From Prosthecobacter debontii (GTDB taxonomy: Bacteria; Verrucomicrobiota; Verrucomicrobiia; Verrucomicrobiales; Akkermansiaceae), in NCBI GenBank assembly GCA_945870855.1, contig CAMBTP010000007.1, forward strand, positions 26,547-90,546: 64,000 nucleotides of DNA. Reading direction: 5' to 3'. A model generated the notes under the pieces. It worked only from the letters and a program-made list of their open reading frames with translations, had not been told where the DNA came from and made no database searches. The translations under genes and the position numbers were made by a program. Below are positions 1 through 9,153 of the stretch, piece after piece (positions within the stretch are counted from its first letter, which is position 1; every line of letters begins with the position of its first letter).

Positions 1-396
1 GTCGATATCACCCCGGACTTTGAGGAGGTGCAATACCGCGTCCGCCCGATCGACTTCGACCAGCAATCCTACGAGGGCAACGGCAACATTTACCTCGCCT
101 TCCGCTTCAATTCAAACCGCCCCGTCACACGCCTCGCTTTCAACGTTCTGAATCGGAAATCCATCGATCAATACGTCAACGAAGAACACGCCCAGATGGC
201 GCGCCGTGCGAAAGTGGAATCCACCCGCCTACGCGCCCTGCTCGGCATCATGCGCCGTGAGGAAATCGCACCGATGGAACATGTCCATCGCCTCGCGCTC
301 GAGCTCGACCGCATGCACGGCACCACCGATTTTCGCGACTGCAAATCCATGGGCGAGCTCACCGCCGAGCATATCTCGCTGATGCTAGGGGTGTGA
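1..396 (+). CDS. Hypothetical protein, 3' part (cut by window edge)
   Basis: The reading frame is open from the first base to the TGA at 394-396, so the gene starts outside the window. A GTG at 28 could initiate, but the codons before it also read as protein, so I treat the entry as the C-terminal 131 residues of a longer protein. The visible part is charged and soluble, with an Arg/Glu-rich helical stretch (about residues 60-100 of the visible part) and no membrane segment or cysteine cluster. I do not recognise the family. The gene after it is on the other strand. Confidence 0.6.
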   Translation, partial: VDITPDFEEVQYRVRPIDFDQQSYEGNGNIYLAFRFNSNRPVTRLAFNVLNRKSIDQYVNEEHAQMARRAKVESTRLRALLGIMRREEIAPMEHVHRLALELDRMHGTTDFRDCKSMGELTAEHISLMLGV

Positions 397-475
397 TGGC
401 CGGATGCTTGGGGAAGGAAAGAATGATCTGGGAGGCATGGATTGGCGCGTTGAGCGGCACGCATCATCGATATAA

Positions 476-922
476 CTAAGGAGCCTTGGCAGCGTCGGTA
501 ACAGGTTTGCGCCGCAAGTTGACGAGTTGGAGAAAGCCGCCCGAGGTTCCGTCGGAGGAAAGGAAAAACTGGTTCTTACTGCGCAGGACGATGAGCTGGG
601 ACTGCTCGTCTTGTGGGACAGGGAGGATGTTGCTTTCCTGAATCTTCCACTCCTCACCTTCCTTGTATGCGAGCTTGTAAACGGCGTAGCCCTCCGGCGC
701 GTCCACGAGCATGGTCTCGCGCGTTGCCATCTCCTTCTGTTTCCCGTTGCCGAACTGCATGGCGATGGTATGCGGCGAGAGGTTGTGCACTCGCAGTTTG
801 CCGAGCGGGAGCTTTGCGGGATCGTCTTCGATCACATATCCGGAAAAAGTTCCTTCCGCAGCGGGCGCCAGCAGAATGGTGACGCGGCGGGCGGTAGGCG
901 GGAGGCGGACGAGGGAGACCAA
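476..922 (-). CDS. Verrucomicrobial hypothetical protein, probably missing its 5' end
   Basis: A 148-residue frame with a TTG as the first usable start. The frame stays open about 90 bases further upstream (to a stop near 1018) but contains no ATG there. The visible part reads as paired beta strands (PLGKLRVHNLSPHTI, then a KEGEEWK segment, then QLIVLRSKNQFFLSS). It resembles a family of exported proteins of about 200-260 residues that I recall from Verrucomicrobiota. Those begin with a signal peptide and about 50-80 further residues, and none of that is present here. The DNA just upstream is noticeably AT-rich. I infer a 5' truncation, possibly by whatever brought in the neighbouring block. 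The function is unknown and the start is uncertain. Confidence 0.5.
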   Translation of the reverse strand: MVSLVRLPPTARRVTILLAPAAEGTFSGYVIEDDPAKLPLGKLRVHNLSPHTIAMQFGNGKQKEMATRETMLVDAPEGYAVYKLAYKEGEEWKIQESNILPVPQDEQSQLIVLRSKNQFFLSSDGTSGGFLQLVNLRRKPVTDAAKAP

Positions 923-1133
923 GGTCGGATTCTCCTTACGGAGTTGCGCCAGGTGAATTCCTGTAAATACATCCGAGTCTTTTGGGTTTATCGAATAGCA
1001 TTTTGAAAAACTTACTTATTGATACATGATGTAAAGATAACGGTCAAATTGGAGCGAAAATTAGGTTTAAAGGGTATTGGAAAATCTGAGATTGGACTAT
1101 TCACGCCGTTGGCGACAAATCGGGTCCACCTCA

Positions 1134-3620
1134 CTACCTCGCCGACGATAACCTAATGCTGCGCATTTCCGGCTGGGTTGTCGCCGCGTTGATGGCTTTT
1201 ATCGCATCCTCAACCGCGCCGGTCCGCCTGTTATTGAGTTCTCCCGAGGGATACTCGCCCCGCTCGCACTGGGCGTTTAATTCAACGATCAGCTCTTTCA
1301 GGCCCGGAATCGCCCCGCGAGCGGCCGAACCATAAGCCACGATCTCCTTCATGATTTCGCCGGTCCGGCCTTCACTGCCGTGGCCACCTTGGGTTTTCGC
1401 AAAGATCACCCCGGCATCGATCGCCTCCTTGTAATGAAATTTCGTCAATGCCCTAAAAGCACCCATGCGGATCTCCGCGCCGAACATGGTGTCCGCCGGA
1501 CACAGCGTCTTCACGGCGATGACTAGATCCGGCGCTAGCGCCTGCACGTCGTCGGGTGTTAGATCTTGTTCGAAATAACCTCTCAGCGTGGCGCGGGCCA
1601 TACCGTCCGCGTTTTTGGAAATGACCCTTACGGCCGGGTAGCGCAGCTTTGGATCGGTGTCCTTGAGTGCGCCGGTCAGGCCGCCCGCAAACAAGGCCGA
1701 GGCCAACTGGCCGTGTGTGAATTGGATGCAATCCGCCCAGTTGACCGGTTGAAGCGGCTCGGCCGTCTGCGCCACCGCCATCAGGATATCCGGCAGCGCG
1801 GGTTTCGCCTCGCCGCCCATCTTCTTGATGGCCTGCGCGGCCTTGTAGCGCAGCCAGCGGTCTTGGTGCGATAGCAGTTTCACCAAGACCGGAAGCGCCT
1901 GTTCGCTCTTCATCCAGCCAAGCGTTTCGGTCGCGCCCTGAGCGATGTGCACATCCTTGCCTTGCGCCATCGCAATCAGTTCCGGCACCATCGCTTTCGC
2001 CTCGGGGCGCTGCGACAGCTCCTCCGACGCCCAACCGCGGACAATCGGCGACCAATCGCCGAACGCGGTCACAAGTTCTTTTGCGCTTTTCTGCTTGCGG
2101 TCGAGGTCAAAACTGCCGGAAGCGATGGCCTCCACCACCTGCTGTTTGCTCAACCAGTTAGATGATTTCGAATCCTTGCCGGTGATACAGAGTTTCTTCA
2201 GTGGCAGCGAATAAGTTAGGACATAGGTGGCGTTCGGGCTCAGCCCATTATAGCTACTATTTCCGTAGTAGGTTGCGTCATCGGTCTTGCCGGGGCCGTA
2301 TTGCTCACCGCCGTCATAGGTGAACGATCCGTCACAGCGCCGCACCAGATCGAGATGCCATGAGGCCTCCTTGAAAAAGGCAGACGCCGCCGCAGGCCCG
2401 CCGGTGCTGGCACCGAGCGCGCTCCACAGATAGCTGAAGCCCTGTCCGGTGTGGCCGCATTCGCGGTTGCGGTAACCTGCTGTGGCCATCTTCGCGAAGA
2501 ACTGCGCTTCCTTGACCGCGCTGTCCTGCTGTGTGAAAAACATCGCGGCAATTGAGTTTTTGCCGTTATTTTCATGGTAAGGCCATGGCTCGTGCTCGCC
2601 ATACGGGATGGCGCCCTTGTCGGCATAGTAACCGAAGAATCCATTCGCCCGCATGATCGCGGCATCCACCTCCGGATCCTTCACGCCGCATTTTTTTCCC
2701 ATCACGATGGAAAGGTTGGCCGGCAGTCCCGCCATGTTCACTGGGCCATAGGGCGGGATCGAACCATGCAGCTTGCCCTCGGGAGTCAGGCGGGAAATGC
2801 CGTGGCCGAAGGTGCCATACATGCTCTGCCCCTTGGAAAGGGTGACCGTGTATTCATGGATCGCGTGCAGCACTTCCTTGTCACCGGTGAGCCGGTAGTA
2901 TTCGCACAAAAACAGGTTCCGATAGCCCCAGTCCCAGATCACCATGCCGTCCTTGAGTTCGAGCTTGAGCGTGGGCGGCCCGATCTTGTGGGCAAACTCC
3001 TTCACCTTTGGCAGGTATTCGGGATTTCCGGTCGCCAACAATGCGAGGCCGTTGATTGCACCATTCCAGCTTTCTTCGAGCGGCTCCTTCTCTAGAGCCT
3101 TGCATGCTTGCTCGAAGATCTTCTTGGACTTGGGGCAATTGTATGGCGCCGTGGCGCTGTAGCTTCCGATCACCGCTAGCTTGATCTGGACTTCTTCGGA
3201 TTTCCCCGCACGCCACCGGATCAGCTTCAGAGTGCCCTTGTTTGTCTCTTTTTCTGCGTTCTGGATCGCCATGGCGATGCTCTTGCGGGCGTCATCGCTG
3301 AAGGGCTTGCCGTCCACGCCGAGAATCACGTCGTCCACCTGCATCACGCCATCCGCCGGCGACTTGGCACCGACGTGGGTGACGAGGATTTGCCGGCTGG
3401 ACAGCGTGGTCCGCCCCTGCATGCTGTCGAGGTAATCCGCTGGGCGGGTGTAAATCCAGCCGCGTAACCCGGTGGATCCCAAATTATATGTGAGCTCGCG
3501 GTCAACCTTGCTGCCCGTGGTCAGATCCGGCGGGGTTAGCGGCGACTCCGCAGAGAGATTGCCGCCGACCATGACCGCTACGGCAACCATTCCTATCATC
3601 TTTCTGCTGTGCATTTTCAT
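1134..3620 (-). CDS. DUF6288 family exported protein with PDZ and HEAT-like repeats
   Basis: An 828-residue protein with a signal peptide (about residues 1-24, ending NLSAES). A PDZ-like segment follows at about 77-150 (VGAKSPADGVMQVDDVILGV), then a long alpha-helical region with many Trp, His and Tyr resembling an alpha/alpha toroid. HEAT-like helical repeats occupy about 540-640, where VRGWASEEL and LRYKAAQAIKKMGGEA are typical. This order matches DUF6288 proteins, which are frequent in Verrucomicrobiota and Planctomycetota and often lie in polysaccharide-utilisation neighbourhoods. The biochemical role is not established. It lies downstream of the acetylesterase gene on the same strand with about 70 bases between them, so co-transcription is plausible. 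The start is clear, since the ATG directly precedes the signal peptide. Confidence 0.8.
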   Translation of the reverse strand: MKMHSRKMIGMVAVAVMVGGNLSAESPLTPPDLTTGSKVDRELTYNLGSTGLRGWIYTRPADYLDSMQGRTTLSSRQILVTHVGAKSPADGVMQVDDVILGVDGKPFSDDARKSIAMAIQNAEKETNKGTLKLIRWRAGKSEEVQIKLAVIGSYSATAPYNCPKSKKIFEQACKALEKEPLEESWNGAINGLALLATGNPEYLPKVKEFAHKIGPPTLKLELKDGMVIWDWGYRNLFLCEYYRLTGDKEVLHAIHEYTVTLSKGQSMYGTFGHGISRLTPEGKLHGSIPPYGPVNMAGLPANLSIVMGKKCGVKDPEVDAAIMRANGFFGYYADKGAIPYGEHEPWPYHENNGKNSIAAMFFTQQDSAVKEAQFFAKMATAGYRNRECGHTGQGFSYLWSALGASTGGPAAASAFFKEASWHLDLVRRCDGSFTYDGGEQYGPGKTDDATYYGNSSYNGLSPNATYVLTYSLPLKKLCITGKDSKSSNWLSKQQVVEAIASGSFDLDRKQKSAKELVTAFGDWSPIVRGWASEELSQRPEAKAMVPELIAMAQGKDVHIAQGATETLGWMKSEQALPVLVKLLSHQDRWLRYKAAQAIKKMGGEAKPALPDILMAVAQTAEPLQPVNWADCIQFTHGQLASALFAGGLTGALKDTDPKLRYPAVRVISKNADGMARATLRGYFEQDLTPDDVQALAPDLVIAVKTLCPADTMFGAEIRMGAFRALTKFHYKEAIDAGVIFAKTQGGHGSEGRTGEIMKEIVAYGSAARGAIPGLKELIVELNAQCERGEYPSGELNNRRTGAVEDAIKAINAATTQPEMRSIRLSSAR

Positions 3621-3689
3621 ATATTAATTTCAAATACCCTCTTGCCTTGCTTGCGGGGGGGCATATTTGACACTTTAGCGCTAAGCTGG

Positions 3690-5693
3690 TCATTTTTCGA
3701 GCTTGGTCGCGAGTTTCGCCGCCCAGAGCGTGGCGAGTTCGCGCAGGCCAGGGCCGCTGAAATACAAGCCGTTGCCGTCGTCGTCACGCATGCTGCCTCT
3801 AAGTGCGTCGGAGTCGGGGCCTTCGAGGGCGATGCCGGCTTTCCACAACGATGCCTGCGCGGCGCGAATGTCCTGCGACACTTCATTACCTGGGCCACGA
3901 TAGCTCACTTGTGCCACCATCCATGGTGCGTTCCAACCGATCTCGCTGCGCGAATCGACGATGAGCTTTTCAAGGCACTGGCGATACAGCTTGGCGGTCG
4001 CGTCTTGCTGGCCAGCATCGCTTTCACCCTGTTGCCAGAGGACCGCGCGGAACCCTTTAGATCCGAGTTGTTTCATGCGGGCGACGAACGACGAATAGGC
4101 GGCGCCGTTACTCTCCCAGTCGCGCACGCTGGCGGCGCCTATCCCGCAAGCGATCAGGCCAATCGGCACGTTGAGTCGTTGGGCCATGGCATCGCCAAAC
4201 GGCAACAGGAAGCTGCCACCCTCGCCGCTGGCGCCGGCTTGTGGATCGTTGGAGAGGCGCCAGCGTCTGCCATCGAAAGTGGTAACTTTACTGGTTTGGG
4301 TGGTTTGTTTTTCATCGCCGTGGTCGGAGGACTTTGACGAGTCGGCTACCACAAACACCTCACCGACGCCCAAATGCTCGACGGCGGCATCCATGACTGT
4401 CTTGTCAGGAGCCACAGCCCGCACTTCCAAGCGGTACCAGCCGCCGGCGGGAACGTCCATCGTCGCCATAAACTCCGCGTCCTTGAAAGTCGGCGTGAGC
4501 TTTTGCCATGCTCCCGCTTGTTCGTTGGTGACAAGTCTTGCTCCAAGCACGCTGGTTATGGCACTGGCAGGGTCTATTCGTCCGGTCACGGTGAGTTTAC
4601 CCTTGGTCTTGCTAGAGCGTTGCACGACTTGGTAGTCCAGCGGCGTGAGCAACGTGAGGGTCGGCTTGCCGGGCACCAGCAGGGGCAACATGGCTTTGCC
4701 TAAGGCCTCGCCGATGAGGAAATACGTCTCGCCATTCTGATATTCATGGTGACCTGCGCCGCTTGGGGAATCCTTCTCCTCCCGCATAAAATCGGTCGTT
4801 TTGACAAACTTAACGGTGTCCTTGAACTCAGGCTTTGCCGCCACGTCGGCCTGCGCTTTTCTAACGGTCAACGCAGCTTCCGGTATGTCCGTGAGCCACG
4901 GACCGGCGAATTCCCCAATCACCACCGGCAGTCGTGGGGCCTTGAGTTCGCTGCGGACATCTTTGATCAAATTCGTTAGGTTTTGCTCGTAGGCTGCCGT
5001 TGCCTTGGCGTCGCAAAAGTCATTCCACCCGTGCCACCAAACGAAGCCGGACAGTTCGTAGCCGTCGCCGGTGTAGCCAGGAAACTGCACCTTGATGTCG
5101 CCGAGCACTTTGTTGATCGTGCCGATCATCTCGGTGTAGAACGGCCCGACAGTACCTCCGGAACTGGGTGGCCGGAAATCCACATCCAGGCTCTTGCCGC
5201 CCCAAGCGGTCTTGATGATGAGCACTTGCTCGGCGTAATGCTCGCCCATGAGATGGCCGAACGCCACTTCAGGCCCGAAATACATGGTGTTTCGACCCTT
5301 CCAGGTCATATCCCCGAGAGGCCAACCGTAACCAAAAGAAAGTGGCCCGTGGAGCGTGCCAAATTCACTAATCTTATACATCCATACGTCATCGCGCACG
5401 TCTGCCCACTCGCCATTTGCATTAACCAAGTGTTGGATCAAAGGTGCCTTGGCGGGATCCGACAATAGGGAGCGCAGGGTTCCTTTTTTTTCATTACCGG
5501 CGTCGTCTTTGGCCTCCAAGGTGCCCTGTCCCTGCATGTTAGATTGACCAGCGAGAATGAAGACCTTGAGCGGACCTTTGCCTGCCTGTTTGAGGATTTC
5601 GGCAGGGTCGTTCGGGGCGGCGGCGGCAAATCCGCTCAAAGCGGACCACACGCCGGCGCAAATAGCGGTCGTCAATAAGGCTGGATTTAACAT
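3690..5693 (-). CDS. Sialate O-acetylesterase-like protein with two SASA domains
   Basis: I start it at the ATG at 5693 because a good signal peptide follows (MLNPALLTTAICAGVWSALS, cleavage near FAAAA). The frame is open 19 codons further upstream. The 667-residue product has an N-terminal SASA/SGNH-like esterase domain (about 40-330) with the nucleophile motif ILAGQSN (Ser51). A beta linker follows, then a second SASA domain (about 430-665) that keeps the late block WQQGESD but has ADSSKS where GQSN is expected. In the first domain the late block is WWHGWND instead of the usual QGESN. Such proteins remove acetyl esters from glycans outside the cell. The neighbours (DUF6288 protein, LamG/Ig protein, GntR/LacI regulator) fit a glycan-use block. 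The two-domain architecture is clear; the substrate is not. Confidence 0.85.
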   Translation of the reverse strand: MLNPALLTTAICAGVWSALSGFAAAAPNDPAEILKQAGKGPLKVFILAGQSNMQGQGTLEAKDDAGNEKKGTLRSLLSDPAKAPLIQHLVNANGEWADVRDDVWMYKISEFGTLHGPLSFGYGWPLGDMTWKGRNTMYFGPEVAFGHLMGEHYAEQVLIIKTAWGGKSLDVDFRPPSSGGTVGPFYTEMIGTINKVLGDIKVQFPGYTGDGYELSGFVWWHGWNDFCDAKATAAYEQNLTNLIKDVRSELKAPRLPVVIGEFAGPWLTDIPEAALTVRKAQADVAAKPEFKDTVKFVKTTDFMREEKDSPSGAGHHEYQNGETYFLIGEALGKAMLPLLVPGKPTLTLLTPLDYQVVQRSSKTKGKLTVTGRIDPASAITSVLGARLVTNEQAGAWQKLTPTFKDAEFMATMDVPAGGWYRLEVRAVAPDKTVMDAAVEHLGVGEVFVVADSSKSSDHGDEKQTTQTSKVTTFDGRRWRLSNDPQAGASGEGGSFLLPFGDAMAQRLNVPIGLIACGIGAASVRDWESNGAAYSSFVARMKQLGSKGFRAVLWQQGESDAGQQDATAKLYRQCLEKLIVDSRSEIGWNAPWMVAQVSYRGPGNEVSQDIRAAQASLWKAGIALEGPDSDALRGSMRDDDGNGLYFSGPGLRELATLWAAKLATKLEK

Positions 5694-5725
5694 GTTTGGT
5701 ATTAGGTCAAGGGGGGAAATAACGA

Positions 5726-5755
5726 GAAAAACGGGGTGCTCAAGAAACACCCCGT
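5726..5755 (-). terminator. Rho-independent terminator of the LamG/Ig protein gene
   Basis: On the minus strand, 20 bases after the stop codon at 5775, ACGGGGTG and CACCCCGT form a perfect 8-bp stem with a 9-base loop followed by five T. It separates the large surface-protein gene from the acetylesterase gene downstream, so the latter is either read through or has its own promoter in the short gap. Confidence 0.8.
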
Positions 5756-5774
5756 CTTCCCCGCAGTAAGTTGA

Positions 5775-8700
5775 TCACTCGGCGGTGACGCGCACGAACA
5801 ACTTCGACGCGGTGAGCGGTTTATCGGCACTGAGGGTGACCGTGACCGTTTCCACACCGGTGGCGGTGCTGTCGAGTTGTTGGTCCGCGCCGACGTCTTG
5901 AGACCATAGAAAAAGGTCCGAAGAAGTCCACACCTTATAGGTTAGGTTGGTAGTCGCCGGGGTCGCACGGCGGGTGTAGCTGAACTCGCCGCTAGTCTTG
6001 TCCAGCGGAGTTTTGATCGGGGAACACGATGAGCCACTGGACGGATCGAGGCCGAAGGCGTATTCTGATTCGTTAGACATCCCATCGCTGTCGGGGTCAC
6101 CCGCGGTAGTCTTGTCGGACAAGTTCGGGTAATCGGCATCTATCCATGCCTGGAACGGGTCGGCTGGAGCTGTCACCGTCACATCCACCGAGGTGCTCCC
6201 GAGTTCGTAATTAGCGGTATCCGTTGGTGTAAATGTCACGTCATGGGCAGCTGTGCCGACGGAGGGCACCTCGTTCGGATTGTTAAAGGCGAACGTGCCT
6301 GACACAGTCACGCCAGCCGCGTTGACAAACGTCCCACTCAAGGTCGAAGCGCTTAGCGGTTGGCCGGAGGTGATGGACGTCGCCGATGGCAAAGGGGATC
6401 CAGGAGCCTCGATCTGGAAGCCCATGATTGCCAATCCGTTTGTTGGGTTCCATGTTAGATTTATCTTTCCAAGTGAGTTGGCAACCACATCTTGGAAGAG
6501 CACATAGTTTTGCCCTTCTACCCAGGTTGATCCGTTGGGCGATGACGTGCTGTCGAGATTCTGGGTTGATCCGTTGCTGCACGTATTGTCAGTTACAAAC
6601 GAACCGTTGTTCCGGTCATTGCCGTGATAGCTCGCGATGTAGATGTCGTATGCGGAACCCACGGTGAGACCGGAAAGGGTCCCAGTTTCAGAGCTATTCG
6701 GGTTCGCGCCATTGGAGAGGAGCGTGAGGGAAGGACTGCCCCAAGGGTCAAAAGCATTCCATTGATTGCCAAATTCAAAGCCCACGGCCGTTGGGGTTCC
6801 AGTGGAGTCGTTCAAGGCCGACCCAGTGACGTCTTGCCACTGACCCGACCAGGTGAATTGGTTCCAAGTCGTCCCGGCGCCTCCGGCAGGCCCAACCGGG
6901 CTGCTTTTTGAAGCGCTGCCAATGCTTACGTTAATCAAAGGCCCGGCTGACAACGGTGCCTGATAGGTCAGGTTACCTTTGTTGACCGTGAGTGTCCGCG
7001 GCACGTTGGTGGCGGCATTGTAGTTGGCATTTCCCGACTGGCTGGCGGTGATGGTCGTGCTGCCCGCTTTGAGGATCGTCACGGTATTACCGGAAATACT
7101 CGCCACCGAAGTATCCGAACTGGTATAGCTCACAGTCAACCCGGAACTGGCTGTCCCGGTGAGCACCAACGATGCATCACCATAGGACTTGGACACCAAG
7201 GCATCAAAGGTGATTGTCTGATTTGCCGCGTTGACCGTCTGGGTCGTGGCACTGGCAGTAGTGCTGCCACTGAAGCCGGATGTTCCGCTGTATGTGGCGG
7301 TGATGTTATGACTACCGGTGGTGAGGGCACTGCTGATAAGTTGAGCCTGGCCGGTGCTGGTATTGACCGACACTGGACTACCAAGCGCCACGGCGTCGTC
7401 GTAGAACTGTACGGTACCGCCGCTGGGCGTTGGTGCGACGGTGGCCGTCAAAGTCACGTCACTGCCGTAGGTGGAAGGACTGCCGGAGGTGCCCAAGGTC
7501 GTGGTGGTGGCGGCGGCGTCCACTACAGCGGAAGGATAGGCCGTGGTTAACGCGTACTTGGACGCGAGGTAGCTACCGACGATGGCCTCTTGGTCTGCAG
7601 TCAAGGCGGTATCGTAAATCAGGATTTCGGCGATGTCGCCGTTCAAACCGTCCCGATACCCACGGTCTTTGGTAACGTTGTTCGCTTGCACGTTACCGGC
7701 TGTGACGAGGGAAACTAATTGGAATGTCCCAGTGGGCAAAGTTGTGGTGGTGCCATCCACTACCGCTCCCATGAGCTTGGTCGTTCCACCGCGCACGTTC
7801 GAGCTGGCATCGCTGCTGCTCCACAGGCGACCACTTCCACCGCGATGGAATGCATAACTCTCGGTGTCTCCCAGCAGGAAGCGACCGTTGTCGCCGTTTT
7901 CCTTGAGCACCCAGAACACGCTCCGGATGTTCGAAATGCGGGTGAAATTGAGGTTGCTGCCATTGATGCGCACCACCGGTTTACCGTTAGCGTCGCTTTG
8001 GCCGGTCTTATAAATAGGCGAACCATGTGTCTTGGTCGCGGTGTTGTTCTGGCCCGACATGTCCGTCCAAGAGTCGACGGTGTCCCCATCATTCAGTCCC
8101 GTAATCGTCGAGGCATCCAGCCACAAACTGAGTCCGTTCGTTACGGCCCACGGAGTAACTGTGACGGTATAGGTATTGGTAGAACCATTCACGGCGGTGA
8201 CGGTGTAGGTCTGCGGGTTGGTGAAGTCCCGAGAGCTGCCGGAGGATGGACTGGCGGATGCGCCGTTGTGAGTGAAAGTGGGCGACAGCGCAGTGACAGC
8301 CATGCCAACCGGCGCCGAGACGGTGATGTTATTCCCGCTGATCGTGGCCGGACCAAAAGACGAGTCAAATGTCAGGATGTCTTTGGTCGTATCCGGATCC
8401 TGAGCAACATCATACGTCAATGTAACGGTCCCCGACCAAGTGCCGTTCCAGCCGCTCGTGAGATAAACCGCATATTCGTTAAGATCGATGGCGGGGATGC
8501 CGGTTGTGATCGTTTTGGTAATGGTTTCACCAACGCCATAAGCGTATCCACCATCCCAAATCACCTCAGTGGCAGCGCCCGGTGCGCCGTCATCATAATT
8601 ATCTCCAACCCGTAGGATACCAGAAGCGGTGCTGTTGGCGGCGAAGAAAACGCAAATGTCGCCAACATAAGGGTCGCCGGCATCCGTTCGTGCGTCGATG

Positions 8701-8933
8701 GCGACCGACCTGAGAATTGATCCAACAGGCAATACCGCCTTGGCGATTTTTTCTACTTTGGCTCCGCCGCCAAGAGCGGTGCCGCTGCCTTGGGCACCGA
8801 GATTGATGACGCTAGTAGTGGTCAACGCATGGGCGCTGTCCGCAGTCAGAGCCACAAGTGCCGCCATGCCTACGGCTAGGGCCGCACGTTGCATGCTGTT
8901 AGTAAAATGCCGAATAGTGTTAGGTTTTTTCAT
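5775..8933 (-). CDS. Large secreted LamG/Ig-like repeat protein
   Basis: A 1052-residue exported protein. A signal peptide covers about residues 1-36 (cleavage near ADSAHA). It is followed by a beta-rich N-terminal domain, then a cadherin-like/DUF5018-type domain (about 185-265, FTNPQTYTVTAVNGSTNTYT). A LamG/concanavalin-like jellyroll comes next (about 265-470, SLWLDAS... then IAEILIYDTALTADQEAIVGSYL). Two bacterial Ig-like repeats follow (about 475-660, containing TYGSDVTLTATV and KSYGDASLVLTG), then a further beta domain. The C-terminus has a calcium-binding-like DPDSDGMSNESEYAFGLDP segment and a final beta sandwich. This arrangement is typical of verrucomicrobial surface or secreted proteins that bind carbohydrate. 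No catalytic domain was recognised. A terminator follows directly. The divergent regulator upstream may control it. Confidence 0.8.
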   Translation of the reverse strand: MKKPNTIRHFTNSMQRAALAVGMAALVALTADSAHALTTTSVINLGAQGSGTALGGGAKVEKIAKAVLPVGSILRSVAIDARTDAGDPYVGDICVFFAANSTASGILRVGDNYDDGAPGAATEVIWDGGYAYGVGETITKTITTGIPAIDLNEYAVYLTSGWNGTWSGTVTLTYDVAQDPDTTKDILTFDSSFGPATISGNNITVSAPVGMAVTALSPTFTHNGASASPSSGSSRDFTNPQTYTVTAVNGSTNTYTVTVTPWAVTNGLSLWLDASTITGLNDGDTVDSWTDMSGQNNTATKTHGSPIYKTGQSDANGKPVVRINGSNLNFTRISNIRSVFWVLKENGDNGRFLLGDTESYAFHRGGSGRLWSSSDASSNVRGGTTKLMGAVVDGTTTTLPTGTFQLVSLVTAGNVQANNVTKDRGYRDGLNGDIAEILIYDTALTADQEAIVGSYLASKYALTTAYPSAVVDAAATTTTLGTSGSPSTYGSDVTLTATVAPTPSGGTVQFYDDAVALGSPVSVNTSTGQAQLISSALTTGSHNITATYSGTSGFSGSTTASATTQTVNAANQTITFDALVSKSYGDASLVLTGTASSGLTVSYTSSDTSVASISGNTVTILKAGSTTITASQSGNANYNAATNVPRTLTVNKGNLTYQAPLSAGPLINVSIGSASKSSPVGPAGGAGTTWNQFTWSGQWQDVTGSALNDSTGTPTAVGFEFGNQWNAFDPWGSPSLTLLSNGANPNSSETGTLSGLTVGSAYDIYIASYHGNDRNNGSFVTDNTCSNGSTQNLDSTSSPNGSTWVEGQNYVLFQDVVANSLGKINLTWNPTNGLAIMGFQIEAPGSPLPSATSITSGQPLSASTLSGTFVNAAGVTVSGTFAFNNPNEVPSVGTAAHDVTFTPTDTANYELGSTSVDVTVTAPADPFQAWIDADYPNLSDKTTAGDPDSDGMSNESEYAFGLDPSSGSSCSPIKTPLDKTSGEFSYTRRATPATTNLTYKVWTSSDLFLWSQDVGADQQLDSTATGVETVTVTLSADKPLTASKLFVRVTAE

Positions 8934-9153
8934 GGTATAGGTTTGTGTTGATTGTTGGATAAGAATGACTTGATTCTGTTAATTTTTTGCTAAGACAGAG
9001 TTTTGATTGCTAATTTGTTATTGGGTGAACGCTCTTGAAAGAGCCGGATATTTGCGTTTTCTAATACACACAAGAAAATGTCGGCGATCTGCTGGGGCGC
9101 AACAATTTTTTGTTTTGCAACTAGCCCAAACTTTGAATAGGCTACCAAGCATT
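8934..9153. promoter_or_regulatory. Divergent promoter region between surface-protein gene and its likely regulator
   Basis: A 220-base AT-rich gap lies between the start codons of two divergent genes (ATG at 8933 on the minus strand, ATG at 9154 on the plus strand). It is the natural place for promoters and for operators of the GntR/LacI-type regulator. I could not identify a convincing -35/-10 pair or a clean operator palindrome by eye, so only the location is supported. Confidence 0.4.

Noticed and set aside
7719..8615. A 298-residue plus-strand frame opposite the LamG/Ig protein gene
   Set aside because: The composition is Arg/Gly/Ser-rich and has no recognisable domain, whereas the other strand encodes a signal peptide and LamG domain.
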